From CAZJCK01 sp964544635 (GTDB lineage: Bacteria; Zixibacteria; MSB-5A5; GN15; FEB-12), in the NCBI GenBank assembly GCA_964544635.1, contig CAZJCK010000029.1, forward strand, positions 1 through 39,051: a DNA stretch of 39,051 nt, read 5' to 3'. The position numbers and the translations under genes were made by a program. The first letter of the stretch is position 1, and each line of letters begins with the position of its first letter. Shown here piece after piece: positions 7,431 through 16,225 of this stretch. The notes below the pieces were generated by a model. That model searched no databases and was not told the DNA's origin. It saw only the letters and a program-made list of their open reading frames with translations.

Positions 7431-8825
7431 TCAGAGAGCGCAGGTCGGGGCGGTGCCGCCGGCGAAAAGATAATCAACAATCATGGCCAAATCGACGGCC
7501 GTCCCCGACGAACCGTCGCCATCCAGGTCTCCGGCCGCGTGAGTGACCGGCGCCACGCCACCGGCGATGACATAGTCGACGAGATAAGTCAGGTCGATCG
7601 GATCCGCAACCGAATGATCTCCATTGAGGTCGCCGCAGACAATAGCCAATTGTTGTAACGCTGCCTCGGGATTGATCAAGCCGGCGCCAAGATTTCCTTC
7701 ATACTGAGGATTGAGATCATCAAGATCAATTGCGCTCGAGGTAATAGCATCCACCACGTCATTCCAGGTGGCCGACGGATTGGCGGCAAACAGCATGGCT
7801 GCCTGGCCGGCCACGAACGGCGCTGCAAAACTGGTACCGTCCCATGCCGCATACAACGTATCGAGATACGGCGCCAGTATGCCGGTGCCGGGAGCGCATA
7901 CATCAACGTGGCTGCCATAGCTCGAGAAGTCCGCCTTGAGATTGAGGCTGTCAACGGCCGCTACCGAGAGGGTATAGGAGTCGCGCGCTGGGAAACGATC
8001 GCTGTCGGTGGAGTCGTTTCCGGCTGCCGCTACCACCAGGACATCGTTGTTGCGGGCAAACTCGATGGCATCGTCAATCGATCCATGCCGGGCGCTCATC
8101 ACCATACTGAGGTTGATGACACGACAGCCATCATCAATGGCGCTGATGATCGCCTGGGCGATGTCGTAACCGTTACCGCGTCCCGCAGTGTCCAGTACCC
8201 GGTAGGCGCGAATCGCGGCATCGGGCGCGACGAGGTTGACTACGCCTGCCACAAAGGTGCCGTGTCCACTGGCGCTGCCACCGGGATCATCGGTTGCGAT
8301 CGAATCGGCATCGACGAAATCATACCCCGATGCCGCAATCGCGGTCATCTCAGGATGATCCAGGTTGATGCCGACATCAATCACGCCAACAGTCACACTG
8401 CCGCCGGTTGAAATGGTTTGCGCCGCCGCCAGATTGGTCGTTGTCGTCGCCGGCTGCGAACGAAACTCAGTGCCGCCCACCTTGGTGTCGATGAACGGTT
8501 GCGATCCCTGCACCGGTTCGGGAGCAGACAGGATGTAGTTGGCATCACAATAAACCACATTCGAGTCGAGCGCAATGATGGTCGCCAGGCTTTCGACATC
8601 GAGCCCCGGTTGTGTCTCCAGCAGATAGCTGCTGACTTCGCCCAGGTAGTCAAGAGTTGTCGTGTTGTAGGCCGCGTTGATGGAGTCGATATAAATGTTG
8701 CTGATAACGCGACAGACCAGTTGCTCCGGTACGAATTCGTCGGCCTCGGCAGCACGACTGCTCGATGGTTCGACGACGATGGTCGCGATGAGCAGAAAGA
8801 CGGTGAGTACTGTGGCAGATCTCAT
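7431..8825 (-). CDS. secreted subtilisin-like (S8) protease with dockerin-like tail
   Basis: A 464-residue exported serine protease. Domains in order: signal peptide (residues 1-26), a propeptide-like segment, an S8 catalytic domain, and a two-loop calcium-binding tail. The catalytic triad is visible: D150 in GVIDVGINLDHP, H188 in SGHGTFVAG and S332 in DGTSFAAPF, with AAAGND for the oxyanion asparagine. The tail (last ~70 residues) has GDLNGDHSVADPIDL and GDLDGDGSSGTAVDL. The start at 8825 is chosen for the GAGG site 9 bases upstream. An alternative ATG at 8840 overlaps the stop of the upstream CHAT gene as ATGA and would add five residues. It is the last gene of the sigma/anti-sigma/CHAT operon. 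Confidence 0.92.
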   Translation of the reverse strand: MRSATVLTVFLLIATIVVEPSSSRAAEADEFVPEQLVCRVISNIYIDSINAAYNTTTLDYLGEVSSYLLETQPGLDVESLATIIALDSNVVYCDANYILSAPEPVQGSQPFIDTKVGGTEFRSQPATTTTNLAAAQTISTGGSVTVGVIDVGINLDHPEMTAIAASGYDFVDADSIATDDPGGSASGHGTFVAGVVNLVAPDAAIRAYRVLDTAGRGNGYDIAQAIISAIDDGCRVINLSMVMSARHGSIDDAIEFARNNDVLVVAAAGNDSTDSDRFPARDSYTLSVAAVDSLNLKADFSSYGSHVDVCAPGTGILAPYLDTLYAAWDGTSFAAPFVAGQAAMLFAANPSATWNDVVDAITSSAIDLDDLNPQYEGNLGAGLINPEAALQQLAIVCGDLNGDHSVADPIDLTYLVDYVIAGGVAPVTHAAGDLDGDGSSGTAVDLAMIVDYLFAGGTAPTCAL

Positions 8826-8836
8826 GGTGGCTATCC

Positions 8837-11566
8837 TCATGATCCGGCGCCATACAGGCAAAATGCTGCCCAGTGGTAGGCGGACGGGTATTTTTCTCTA
8901 ACAGCGGCCGAGGCGTATCGTGCCGCCTCCGCGATATTTTTTTGTTTGAAGTATGCACGGTAAAAGAGGGTCATCCACGCCGCGGTCGATTCGTCAGCCA
9001 CCGGCCAGTGCCCGGCCACTACATTTCGCGCACCCATTTCCAGCAGCGACCGTACCAGCCCGGTCGACTCCTCGCCCGGTAACGCCACCTGGGCACCCGA
9101 CTGGCAGGCCGCCAGCGTCACCAACTCGACATTCACCCGGCGCATCCGGAAGTCGGCTGCGAACAACGGGCCGTCGTGCAACCCTAAGGACGAATAGAAC
9201 GGATTTTCGGCGTTCAACAGGGCATGACCGGCGAAATGCCATATCCGGGCGGAGCCGCGGCGCGGCCAGTCGCTCCGTCGGGCCTCACGATGTATCTGAA
9301 TGGCGAAATGGTCCGGCGCCGCCGACAAAACGGCATCCAGTTCCCGGGGGACATGCTGTAGATCCCTGGCGTCACCCACGAACAGGGAGATTCGCTGTGA
9401 CCGCGCTTGTTGTTTGCAGGCATGCAGATGGTGCCGCAGGCTCGGCGTATGAACAAAACGATGCTGCTCGATGAGGGGACGGTTGCCGTGACGGATCGCC
9501 CACCACGGCAGGTTGAACAGATCACCTTCCGGCAGCAACAATATCTGCTCCGCCGACCGATCCAGCTCCAGCGGCGCCCAGAGCAGCTCCCCGAGACGAT
9601 CCATCAGCCGTGTCTCCGATCGCAGATCGTATGGCTCCTTCAGGTGCTCGGACAGCGCCGCCGACTCCAACAGGAACTGCCATTGCCTGGCCAGACGGTT
9701 GATTATCGCACGGCCGGCGGCGAAGCGTACATACCGCGTCTGTCCCTGCTCATGGATGAATGCGAGCAGGTCGTGCTGTGACAAATAGAATTGCAGGATG
9801 GTGACATCTTTCGAGTGGCTCAGAAATGCCTCTGCAAGCAGGCTGTCGGCCGCCTCCAGTTGGCTTGGCCGTTCGAGCCGGGCCAGTTCAAGGCGAATCC
9901 GGCTGCGCAGCTCGGTTATCGACTCCGATTGCAAACTGTCGGTGGCAAGTCGTTCCCGGCCACTGAAGATTTGTCGCGAAAGCTTCGCATACTGCTCGGC
10001 CAGGGCGTCGAGCGACTCCTCCACGCGCCGTCGTCCCGGCAGCGACTCGAAGTTGCCGCGCAGCGGCGACCAGATGCCGGCCGTCTTGAGTCGCTCCGAC
10101 CATACTGCTGCCCTGGTCGGTTGTTCTTCAACTATCGACTCGATCAAGCGTTGGTGCGGGCTTTCAGGCTGACGGGAGAAACTGCTTCTCAGGTCGAGGG
10201 GAGGGAGCTGGGCGCGCAGAAAGTCAAGGCGGTGTGCTGCCGCTTCCCAGTGCGCCCGGGCAGCTGCAGGATCACCCGCCTGCTGGGCGCGATCACCGAG
10301 TATCGTCTGCCAGCGGGCATACAGGTGCGGTGCCGCTTCGACAGCTGGATTCTCCCGCAACCGTTGCTGCGGTGCTGTGGCGTCAACACCAATGGCGGCC
10401 AGATGCAGGTCGCAGATCGCCTGCCACAACGGCAGCTGCGCCCGGGAGAATTCATCAAAGGCACGTTCAAACGCCTGACCGCGATCGCTTTGCGACCGAG
10501 CCGAATATCCTCGCAACAGATATGTCGCCCCCAGAAACCCATGATTCTGTTCTGCTTCAAAGCCGATGCGTGCACGTCGCAGCGCCTGACCGGCAATTCG
10601 GTTCTCTCCCAGCGCGTGTCCTGCCTGGGCAAGGTAAAAGGCTGCTTTCGACGTCTCGTAGCGAATCCCCAAGGCACGGAATTGCCTCTCCGCCTCCCGT
10701 GCCGATACAAATGCATCTGAAAACAGATTGAGATTCAAATAGACCTCGGCCCGGTCCAGTTCACACGAGGCGACCCGCAGCGGTACGTCGATCCGGCGGT
10801 AAGCCGCCTCGCAGTCAGCCAGTTCCTGCAGGGCGATATGGAATTTCCCTTCCAGCATGTGCAGCCAGGACAATCCCCACTCGGCATCGATGGCATCCAG
10901 CTCACGGTCATGCGCACGATAGACATCGCGCGCCTTTTCATACAACTCAGTGGCTGCGTCGAAATCGAACAATTGAACCAGGGTATTGGCGCGATTAAAC
11001 CAGCACCGCGCCGCCGACGGCATGTCACCAGCCTTTTCAAAATGATCCGCCGCTTCACGATACAGCCGTTCAGCGTCGGCATGACGGTCCTGTCGGTGCA
11101 GGACATTAGCGTAATTGACATTGGTCTTGGCGATCTCAGATGGCTCGTCGAGTGATTGGAACGTCTTGAGGGCCATTCTGGCGCGGCGGCGCGACTCTGC
11201 CGTCTTGCCGAGGTACATGTAAACGTCGATCAGGGTGCGATCGATCCGCCCCTTCGTCAGGGCATCGTCGCCCGCCAACTTGCGAGCGGTGCGGTAGGCG
11301 GTTTCAGCTTCATCATACAACGCACTCATCAACGCCGACCGCCCCAGCGCCCGTTGGGCCGCCAATTGAATGACACGGCCGGCCGACTTAGAGCGCTGAA
11401 CGAGCCGCCGCGACAGGCGCAATGCGTCGCTCAACGATCGCTGCACCAGGTGCAGCATCTCGATATTGATTGCGTCGGCGAGCGCGGCATCGGTGGCGCC
11501 GTTTCGTTTTCCGGTTTCCAGAAACAAGCGGACCGAGGGGTCACTTATGAGTGTGGATTGTTCCAT
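8837..11566 (-). CDS. TPR-CHAT protein, putative caspase-like protease
   Basis: A 909-residue cytoplasmic protein without signal peptide. Roughly residues 50-480 are helical TPR-like repeats (for example ANVLHRQDRHADAERLYREA). A helical linker follows, then a C-terminal CHAT domain (about 620-909). The caspase-type dyad is visible as H781 in WHFAGHALL and C821 in LAACQSGA, with GLVRSLLEMGARNVVAGHWP after it, all standard CHAT signatures. CHAT domains act as proteases in separase-like enzymes and in Csx29 of type III-E CRISPR. The ATG at 11566 overlaps the anti-sigma gene by 22 bases; a GTG at 11641 is a less likely start. The gene sits between an anti-sigma factor and a secreted subtilase, so the anti-sigma factor is a plausible substrate (inference). 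Confidence 0.92.
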   Translation of the reverse strand: MEQSTLISDPSVRLFLETGKRNGATDAALADAINIEMLHLVQRSLSDALRLSRRLVQRSKSAGRVIQLAAQRALGRSALMSALYDEAETAYRTARKLAGDDALTKGRIDRTLIDVYMYLGKTAESRRRARMALKTFQSLDEPSEIAKTNVNYANVLHRQDRHADAERLYREAADHFEKAGDMPSAARCWFNRANTLVQLFDFDAATELYEKARDVYRAHDRELDAIDAEWGLSWLHMLEGKFHIALQELADCEAAYRRIDVPLRVASCELDRAEVYLNLNLFSDAFVSAREAERQFRALGIRYETSKAAFYLAQAGHALGENRIAGQALRRARIGFEAEQNHGFLGATYLLRGYSARSQSDRGQAFERAFDEFSRAQLPLWQAICDLHLAAIGVDATAPQQRLRENPAVEAAPHLYARWQTILGDRAQQAGDPAAARAHWEAAAHRLDFLRAQLPPLDLRSSFSRQPESPHQRLIESIVEEQPTRAAVWSERLKTAGIWSPLRGNFESLPGRRRVEESLDALAEQYAKLSRQIFSGRERLATDSLQSESITELRSRIRLELARLERPSQLEAADSLLAEAFLSHSKDVTILQFYLSQHDLLAFIHEQGQTRYVRFAAGRAIINRLARQWQFLLESAALSEHLKEPYDLRSETRLMDRLGELLWAPLELDRSAEQILLLPEGDLFNLPWWAIRHGNRPLIEQHRFVHTPSLRHHLHACKQQARSQRISLFVGDARDLQHVPRELDAVLSAAPDHFAIQIHREARRSDWPRRGSARIWHFAGHALLNAENPFYSSLGLHDGPLFAADFRMRRVNVELVTLAACQSGAQVALPGEESTGLVRSLLEMGARNVVAGHWPVADESTAAWMTLFYRAYFKQKNIAEAARYASAAVREKYPSAYHWAAFCLYGAGS

Positions 11567-12108
11567 GACAGTTGCGGTAGTTCGATGACGGTCTCTCCGG
11601 AACGTATGGCGAGCTGTTCCGGTGGCGATGCACTGTGCCACGAAATGTAGCCGTCTTCATCAGGCATCAGCTTCTTCTGTTCGACAAGCAGATGTGACGA
11701 CGCCGTTGCTTCCGAGCCGCTGATACTCACCATGAACTCCCAGAGGCGCTGCTTCCGAACCGCCTGCAGGTCGACCTCGATATCCCCGGCAGTGAAACGA
11801 AGTCGTCGCCGGTCAGCCGCCGGTCCACGGACTCCCTGGGCAGCCGTGACCGACCAGGAGTCAAACGACAGCTTCGCAACCAGGCCGCGCGCCGCATCGG
11901 CAAGGCGCTTCGATTCGAGGATCGCGATGGCCCGGTCGATCCACCCCGCCGGCGCGTGCTCAAGGCGGGGCTCGCCGGTGACCATGAATGCCGAGAGAAT
12001 CTCATAGAATTCACGACATTCGTCGCACTGCGACAGATGATCGGCCAGCTCGTCGCCGCCCCGCTCGACGGCTCGCAGAAGCTGCTGTCTGGTGGGATGT
12101 TCCTTCAT
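11545..12108 (-). CDS. soluble zinc-finger anti-sigma factor
   Basis: A 187-residue protein whose N-terminus carries the anti-sigma zinc motif H24-x3-C28-x2-C31 (ADHLSQCDECREF), as in ZAS/zf-HC2 anti-sigma factors. Unlike many of that family it shows no transmembrane segment, so it should be cytoplasmic. The C-terminal half (about 95-187) looks like a beta-rich domain with ITAGDIEVDL-like strands and no family I can name. It follows the ECF sigma gene and presumably holds that sigma factor inactive. The ATG at 12108 is preferred (weak GGA site); an ATG at 12144 would add 12 residues. Its 3' end overlaps the CHAT gene, so both are made from one transcript. Confidence 0.82.
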   Translation of the reverse strand: MKEHPTRQQLLRAVERGGDELADHLSQCDECREFYEILSAFMVTGEPRLEHAPAGWIDRAIAILESKRLADAARGLVAKLSFDSWSVTAAQGVRGPAADRRRLRFTAGDIEVDLQAVRKQRLWEFMVSISGSEATASSHLLVEQKKLMPDEDGYISWHSASPPEQLAIRSGETVIELPQLSWNNPHS

Positions 12109-12159
12109 AGTTCGTATTCCGTCTTGCCTGTCTGTTACCTTCATGCAACCAGACAGAGA

Positions 12160-12732
12160 TTAGGCCTTATCCTTTCGTGCAGCCAAATATCCGTTCTTTT
12201 CGAGCACCTTCCGCAGCCGCTCAAGACAGCGGCGCCGGGCCGGGCCCAGCGCATTGGCGGAGATGCCCAGACGGCCGGCAACATCCTCATAGGTCAGGTC
12301 TTCGCCAGCGAAGAACATCAGATTCAACAATTCCTGACAGCGGCTGTCTATCTCTCCGATCGCCCCCTGCAACCGGGTGTTCATCTCCAACTGCTCAAGC
12401 AGCCGGTCCGGGGCGCGGCCCGGATCATCGGCCTGGCGAGTGAAATCGTAATCAGTCTGCTCCCGCTGCGCCTGTCGACGCATCCGCAGCGCCTCCCGCT
12501 TGGCGGTCGTCACCAGCCAGGCGTGCAGACGTGAGGGATCCTCGATCCGACGTCGATGAGTGTACAACTGCACCCAGGTCTGCTGGAAGCAGTCGGCCAT
12601 CTCCAGCTGCGACAGCCCCGCGCGCAAAGCGACCGTGTAGACGAGCGCCTCGTACTTCCGGACCAGCTCCGCCCAGGCGGCCGGGTCACCCCGGGAAATG
12701 TCCTGCCATATATCGGAATCATTACGAGCCAT
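12160..12732 (-). CDS. ECF-type RNA polymerase sigma factor
   Basis: A 190-residue sigma70-family protein of ECF size. Region 2 covers about residues 17-85 (AWAELVRKYEALVYTVALRA, then CFQQTWVQLYTHRRRIEDPS). Region 4 covers about 128-180, with a helix-turn-helix at YEDVAGRLGISANALGPARR. It is the first gene of a four-gene minus-strand operon. The next gene is a zinc-finger anti-sigma factor, 51 bases away by the preferred start. No strong sigma70 promoter precedes it. A GGAACTT-N16-TCGTGT element, resembling sigmaE-type promoters, lies on the minus strand about 150 bases upstream and may allow autoregulation. Confidence 0.93.
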   Translation of the reverse strand: MARNDSDIWQDISRGDPAAWAELVRKYEALVYTVALRAGLSQLEMADCFQQTWVQLYTHRRRIEDPSRLHAWLVTTAKREALRMRRQAQREQTDYDFTRQADDPGRAPDRLLEQLEMNTRLQGAIGEIDSRCQELLNLMFFAGEDLTYEDVAGRLGISANALGPARRRCLERLRKVLEKNGYLAARKDKA

Positions 12733-13143
12733 AGTCGATACTATATATACAATTCTCGGTCAAACAGACCAGTATTCAGTTTTTATCGGGTGGTCTTTCT
12801 CTGTGGGCCGTCCCGATCTGTCTACATTCTTCCCAATATCAGAACGACATGTTTGACGGCGCGGTAACCGGCATGGCGACAACACGATAGCCCGATTGGC
12901 AAAAAGTTCCCGCTATGCTGCACGACATGGATCGGTTCAGTCTCTGTCTGGCAGCGTCCGGCCCGCCGGTCCAGTCCAATCGCATCCGGCTCGACGGCGG
13001 GTCGTCTCGTACTTAGTGGACAAGGTCGCCACAGTGAGATACTCAGCTCCGATGATATCCGGTACGGCATGGATCGAATCATCAACACATCGGGCAACCT
13101 GGAGATAACGGAATCAAACCCATACTATAGGACGGTACATGTT
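12733..13143. other. divergent intergenic region between sigma operon and CHRD gene
   Basis: 411 bases without a supported gene. It must carry both divergent promoters. Visible elements are the ECF-like promoter on the minus strand (12882-12910), an AT-rich TATATATAG stretch just before the sigma start, and a long-loop inverted repeat CCCGCCG (12962-12968) with CGGCGGG (12995-13001). Near the CHRD start there is CATACTATAGG, a possible -10 region, without a clear -35. Confidence 0.5.
12882..12910 (-). promoter_or_regulatory. candidate ECF-type promoter upstream of the sigma/CHAT operon
   Basis: On the minus strand GGAACTT (plus 12904-12910) is followed after 16 bases by TCGTGT (plus 12882-12887). 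The first element matches the sigmaE-type -35 consensus exactly; the -10 match is partial. Transcription would start near 12877, leaving about 145 bases of leader before the sigma gene. Confidence 0.35.
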
Positions 13144-15456
13144 ATGAAGAAATGCCTTTTGCTTGCTTTCGCCGTTGCATTGACGGCGGCAGCTGCCACG
13201 AAGGCGTCGGACGCGGTTGACACGCTCACGCCATTGAAAGACAATACGCTCTATGAGAACGGTACCGGTGCCATCTCCAACGGCGCCGGTCAACACCTCT
13301 TTGCCGGACAGACATCACTGAGCAGCTCGCTTCGACGCGCCGTGCTGGCGTTCGATGTCGCCTCAGCCATCCCGGCGAATGCCACAATCGATTCGGTCAA
13401 GCTGGTCGTCAATATGAGCAAGACCATCAGTGCCGCCGAGACAGTAACGATACACCGACTGTCGGCGGACTGGGGCGAAGGCAGTTCCGACGCGCTCGGC
13501 GAGGAGGGGGGAGGCACCACCGCGGCCACTGGCGACGCCACCTGGCTGCATACGTTCTTTAGCTCGAGTTTCTGGACCACCGCCGGGGGAGACTTCGATC
13601 CCACCGCATCGGCTTCAGCAGCGGTCGCGGGAATCGGTCAATACACCTGGCAAAGCGCTCAGCTGGCGGTTGATGTCGCAGATATGTTGGCCAACCCCGG
13701 CACCAACTTTGGCTGGATTTTGATCGGCAACGAGGCCGCCACGGCCACCGCCAAGCGATTTGATTCGAAAGAACATCCCACTGCCACCAATCGACCCCGA
13801 TTGATCGTCTACAGCACCGTGCCGCAACCGACCCTGTTTGCATTTCAGCTCGATGAAGCCCAGGCTGCCGCCTGCGCCGGGACAGGCTCGGTCGCCCGTG
13901 GCTACTGCCTGGCAATCCTGAGCGCCGATTCAACCGAGCTGTCGATGTATGTTGTGCACGACGTCGTTTCTCCGAGTGCCGCCCATATCCACTCCGGGGC
14001 TCCGTGCGTAAGCGGCGGCATTCAATTCCCGTTCACGTCTCCGGCCAGCCCGATCCAGGAGTCGTTCAGCGTTACGCCGTCAGATCTCGTTAGTCTCTTT
14101 AACGGCGAACTGTATGTAAATGTCCACAGCGGCAGCTTTCCGTCCGGGGAAATTCGCGGGCAGATAGTGCCGCAGCCGCTACAGTTCGCTTTCACCCTCG
14201 ATGAAGCCCAGGCCGCCGCCGGTAGCGGCACCGGCAGCCTGAACAGCGGCTGGGCCGTGGCTGAATTGGATGCCGGCGTCACCCAATTGTCGTTGACAGC
14301 GGTGCACGATATCCCCTCGGATTCCGTGACTGATGCCCACATTCACCTTGGCGACCGGGGAGTCGGGGGAGGCGTAATTTTCCCCACTACCTCTGCCACC
14401 AGCCCTATCGTCGAGCAGTTCGCCATCGACACCAACCAGGTGAAGACGCTGCTGGCTGAAGGATATTATCTCAATATCCATTCCTCGGCCTTCCCGGCCG
14501 GCGAGATTCGCGGCCAGGTTGCGCGCGAGGAAATCGTCTGGGCGAACCAGCTCAACGAGGCTGAGGCCAATGCCGGCGTGGGCACCGGCAGCAGCGCTAC
14601 CGGATTTATCGTCGCGCGGCTGAACAAAGATCACACCAGGCTCGACATCCACGTTGAACATGATGTGGCAGGCGTGACCGACGGCCACTTGCACCTCGGC
14701 GCGCCCGGAGTATCGGGCCCGATCCAGTTCGGCTTCACCTCGGCGGCCAGTCCGGTTGTCGAAACCTGGTCCCTTGGCAACACCGATCTGGCCAACCTGC
14801 TGGCCGGAGACCTGTACGTAAACATCCACTCCAGCAGTTTCCCCTCGGGCGAGATCCGTGCGCAACTTGAACTGGAGACTGCGAGCTACACCTTTGGACT
14901 CGATGAGGCTTCGGCCGACGCCTGCAACGGCACCGGCAGCGTCGCCACCGGCACCGCAACGATGCGCCTGAAAGCGGGCGGTCGCCAAATGACTATTGAA
15001 ACTACGCACGATGTCAGTGGCACCACCGCAGCGCACATTCATATCGCTCCTGAATGTGTCAGCGGGCCGATTGTGTTCGATCTTGGTTCGGGAGTTTCAC
15101 CCATTCGCGATGTCTGGTACCTGGGCGACGCTGACGTGATCGACTTGTGGCAGGAAGAGTTGTATATCAACGTACACAGCGCGACTTTCTCCTCGGGCGA
15201 AATTCGTGGCCAGATCCGCAACGCCCCGGTCGGCTGCTGCGTCGGTGATCGCGGGGATATCAACGGCGATTCAATCAACGCCGATCCGATCGATCTCAGC
15301 TTCTTTGTCGACTTCCTCTTCACCGGCGGCGTATCCCCGGCCTGCAGCGAGGAAGCGGACATCAATGGCGACGGCACTCCTGGCGATCCGATCGACCTCA
15401 GCTTCTTCGTCGATTTCCTGTTTGCCGGCGGCGCCGTACCTGCCCCGTGCCCCTGA
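13144..15456 (+). CDS. secreted protein with DNRLRE domain, four CHRD domains and dockerin-like tail
   Basis: A 770-residue exported protein. Order: signal peptide (1-22); a DNRLRE/CBM96-like beta domain (about 24-225, with LFAGQTSLSSSLRRAVLAFD); four tandem CHRD domains at about 227-342, 343-460, 461-576 and 577-695; a two-loop calcium-binding tail (698-770). Each CHRD repeat ends in a version of YVNIHSSSFPSGEIRGQ and contains AHIHxG or DGHLHLG. The tail has GDINGDSINADPIDL and ADINGDGTPGDPIDL. The start is the ATG followed by a lysine-rich signal peptide, with AGGAC upstream. It is divergent from the sigma/CHAT operon and so is a candidate regulated target. Likely a cell-surface or matrix protein; the ligand is unknown. 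Confidence 0.85.
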   Translation: MKKCLLLAFAVALTAAAATKASDAVDTLTPLKDNTLYENGTGAISNGAGQHLFAGQTSLSSSLRRAVLAFDVASAIPANATIDSVKLVVNMSKTISAAETVTIHRLSADWGEGSSDALGEEGGGTTAATGDATWLHTFFSSSFWTTAGGDFDPTASASAAVAGIGQYTWQSAQLAVDVADMLANPGTNFGWILIGNEAATATAKRFDSKEHPTATNRPRLIVYSTVPQPTLFAFQLDEAQAAACAGTGSVARGYCLAILSADSTELSMYVVHDVVSPSAAHIHSGAPCVSGGIQFPFTSPASPIQESFSVTPSDLVSLFNGELYVNVHSGSFPSGEIRGQIVPQPLQFAFTLDEAQAAAGSGTGSLNSGWAVAELDAGVTQLSLTAVHDIPSDSVTDAHIHLGDRGVGGGVIFPTTSATSPIVEQFAIDTNQVKTLLAEGYYLNIHSSAFPAGEIRGQVAREEIVWANQLNEAEANAGVGTGSSATGFIVARLNKDHTRLDIHVEHDVAGVTDGHLHLGAPGVSGPIQFGFTSAASPVVETWSLGNTDLANLLAGDLYVNIHSSSFPSGEIRAQLELETASYTFGLDEASADACNGTGSVATGTATMRLKAGGRQMTIETTHDVSGTTAAHIHIAPECVSGPIVFDLGSGVSPIRDVWYLGDADVIDLWQEELYINVHSATFSSGEIRGQIRNAPVGCCVGDRGDINGDSINADPIDLSFFVDFLFTGGVSPACSEEADINGDGTPGDPIDLSFFVDFLFAGGAVPAPCP

Positions 15457-15474
15457 TACCGATTCCATCAACTG

Positions 15475-15502
15475 GTGCCGGTCTGCTCGTGCAGGCCGGC
15501 AC
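15475..15502 (+). terminator. long hairpin after the CHRD gene
   Basis: GTGCCGGTCTGC (15475-15486) and GCAGGCCGGCAC (15491-15502) form a 12-bp stem with one G-U pair and a TCGT tetraloop, 19 bases after the CHRD stop. No T-tract follows, so it could be a factor-dependent terminator or an mRNA 3' end stabiliser. Confidence 0.5.
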
Positions 15503-15650
15503 TGCCGGTCCTGATACGGCTCGTCCCGGCCCCAACTGTTACCGCTTTAACCCCCACCTCGGGCCGCGCCTCAAAGCTGACGGGGTCATTCAGCACTGAC
15601 CCGCATATCCGGGCCCCAGCACTGTTTTTTGTGCCGGGCCAGGAATTACA

Positions 15651-16091
15651 TCATCGCCTGTCGCGCGACGGATAGACGTGAATCTCTCCCAAAATCGGAT
15701 CTACTTGCGCTATCGTGCGCACTCGACGTATCGACTGCTGTGTCAGCTTTTGACCGGTCGCCAAAAGCAGCGTTCCACCAATCGTGTACAGATCATTGGC
15801 CAGCACCATGCCCGGTGCGACGTTGGCCAGGCCGATCTTGAGAATGTCATCTGGTGACGAGGCCTGGTATAGTGAAGTAACGTAATCGACCACGACGTTC
15901 GTCAGTTTTTCCGGGTATTTCTTGCCGCTCATGTTGCGAACGGTCTGAACCGTCGATTGATGCAAGAAATGCGTGTCGGCGTTGGCTCGTGAAATCAAAT
16001 GATCATATCGATTCATCAGCCCGATGATGTATGCCTGCATCGGTATACTGCTGCCCTTGCGGCCCTCGGGAAACCCTTCGCCAGCGGTCTG
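15651..16091 (-). pseudogene. remnant of an HD-GYP-domain protein (C-terminal part only)
   Basis: Minus-strand frame that reads as the end of an HD-GYP domain. QTAGEGFPEGRKGSSIP aligns with the GxGYPxGLxGxxIP segment and IIGLMNRYDHLIS with the following ILAVADxYDALTS helix. A short C-terminal domain follows (GMVLANDLYTIGGTLLLATG), of a kind found after HD-GYP domains in response regulators. The catalytic HD residues and everything before them are missing, and homology stops near 16085-16091. An in-frame TGA lies at 16128-16130. The first ATG is at 16040. Intact HD-GYP proteins degrade c-di-GMP; this fragment cannot. It meets an oppositely oriented barrel remnant at the breakpoint. Confidence 0.65.
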
Positions 16092-16196
16092 GAACTGCGC
16101 GCCGAACTCCCGGTGTTGGTCGCTTTTTCAGCGCCGGGTGAAGCCTCGACGGTGGTCCCCACGTTAATCGTCACCGCCGGCTATCGCTTCAAGTAA
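16086..16196 (+). pseudogene. remnant of an outer-membrane beta-barrel protein (C-terminus only)
   Basis: About 36 residues from GLELRAELPVLVAF to a stop, ending LIVTAGYRFK. The alternating hydrophobic/polar strands and the terminal aromatic Tyr-Arg-Phe are typical of the last strands of an outer-membrane barrel. No start or N-terminal part exists: upstream sequence belongs to the HD-GYP remnant on the other strand. A strong intrinsic terminator (16226-16260) follows at the expected distance, supporting a once complete gene. Confidence 0.5.
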
Positions 16197-16225
16197 ACCA
16201 AGCTACCGCACCGGCCACACTATTT

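Noticed and set aside
9791..10720. Plus-strand frame of about 300 codons opposite the TPR-CHAT gene
   Set aside because: Arg/Cys/Gln-rich translation without domain features; the minus strand encodes a continuous TPR-CHAT protein.
12822..13097. Minus-strand frame in the sigma/CHRD intergenic region
   Set aside because: Low-complexity, Cys/Arg-rich translation, no ribosome site, and it would occupy the space needed for divergent promoters.
8825..13143. CRISPR array or Cas genes near the TPR-CHAT gene
   Set aside because: No direct repeat-spacer pattern and no Cas-like protein is present anywhere in the window, so the Csx29 comparison rests on the protein architecture only.
15999..16196. Small independent plus-strand gene
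   Set aside because: Only the last 36 or so residues look like protein (barrel end); the first part is antisense to the HD-GYP remnant and there is no ribosome site.
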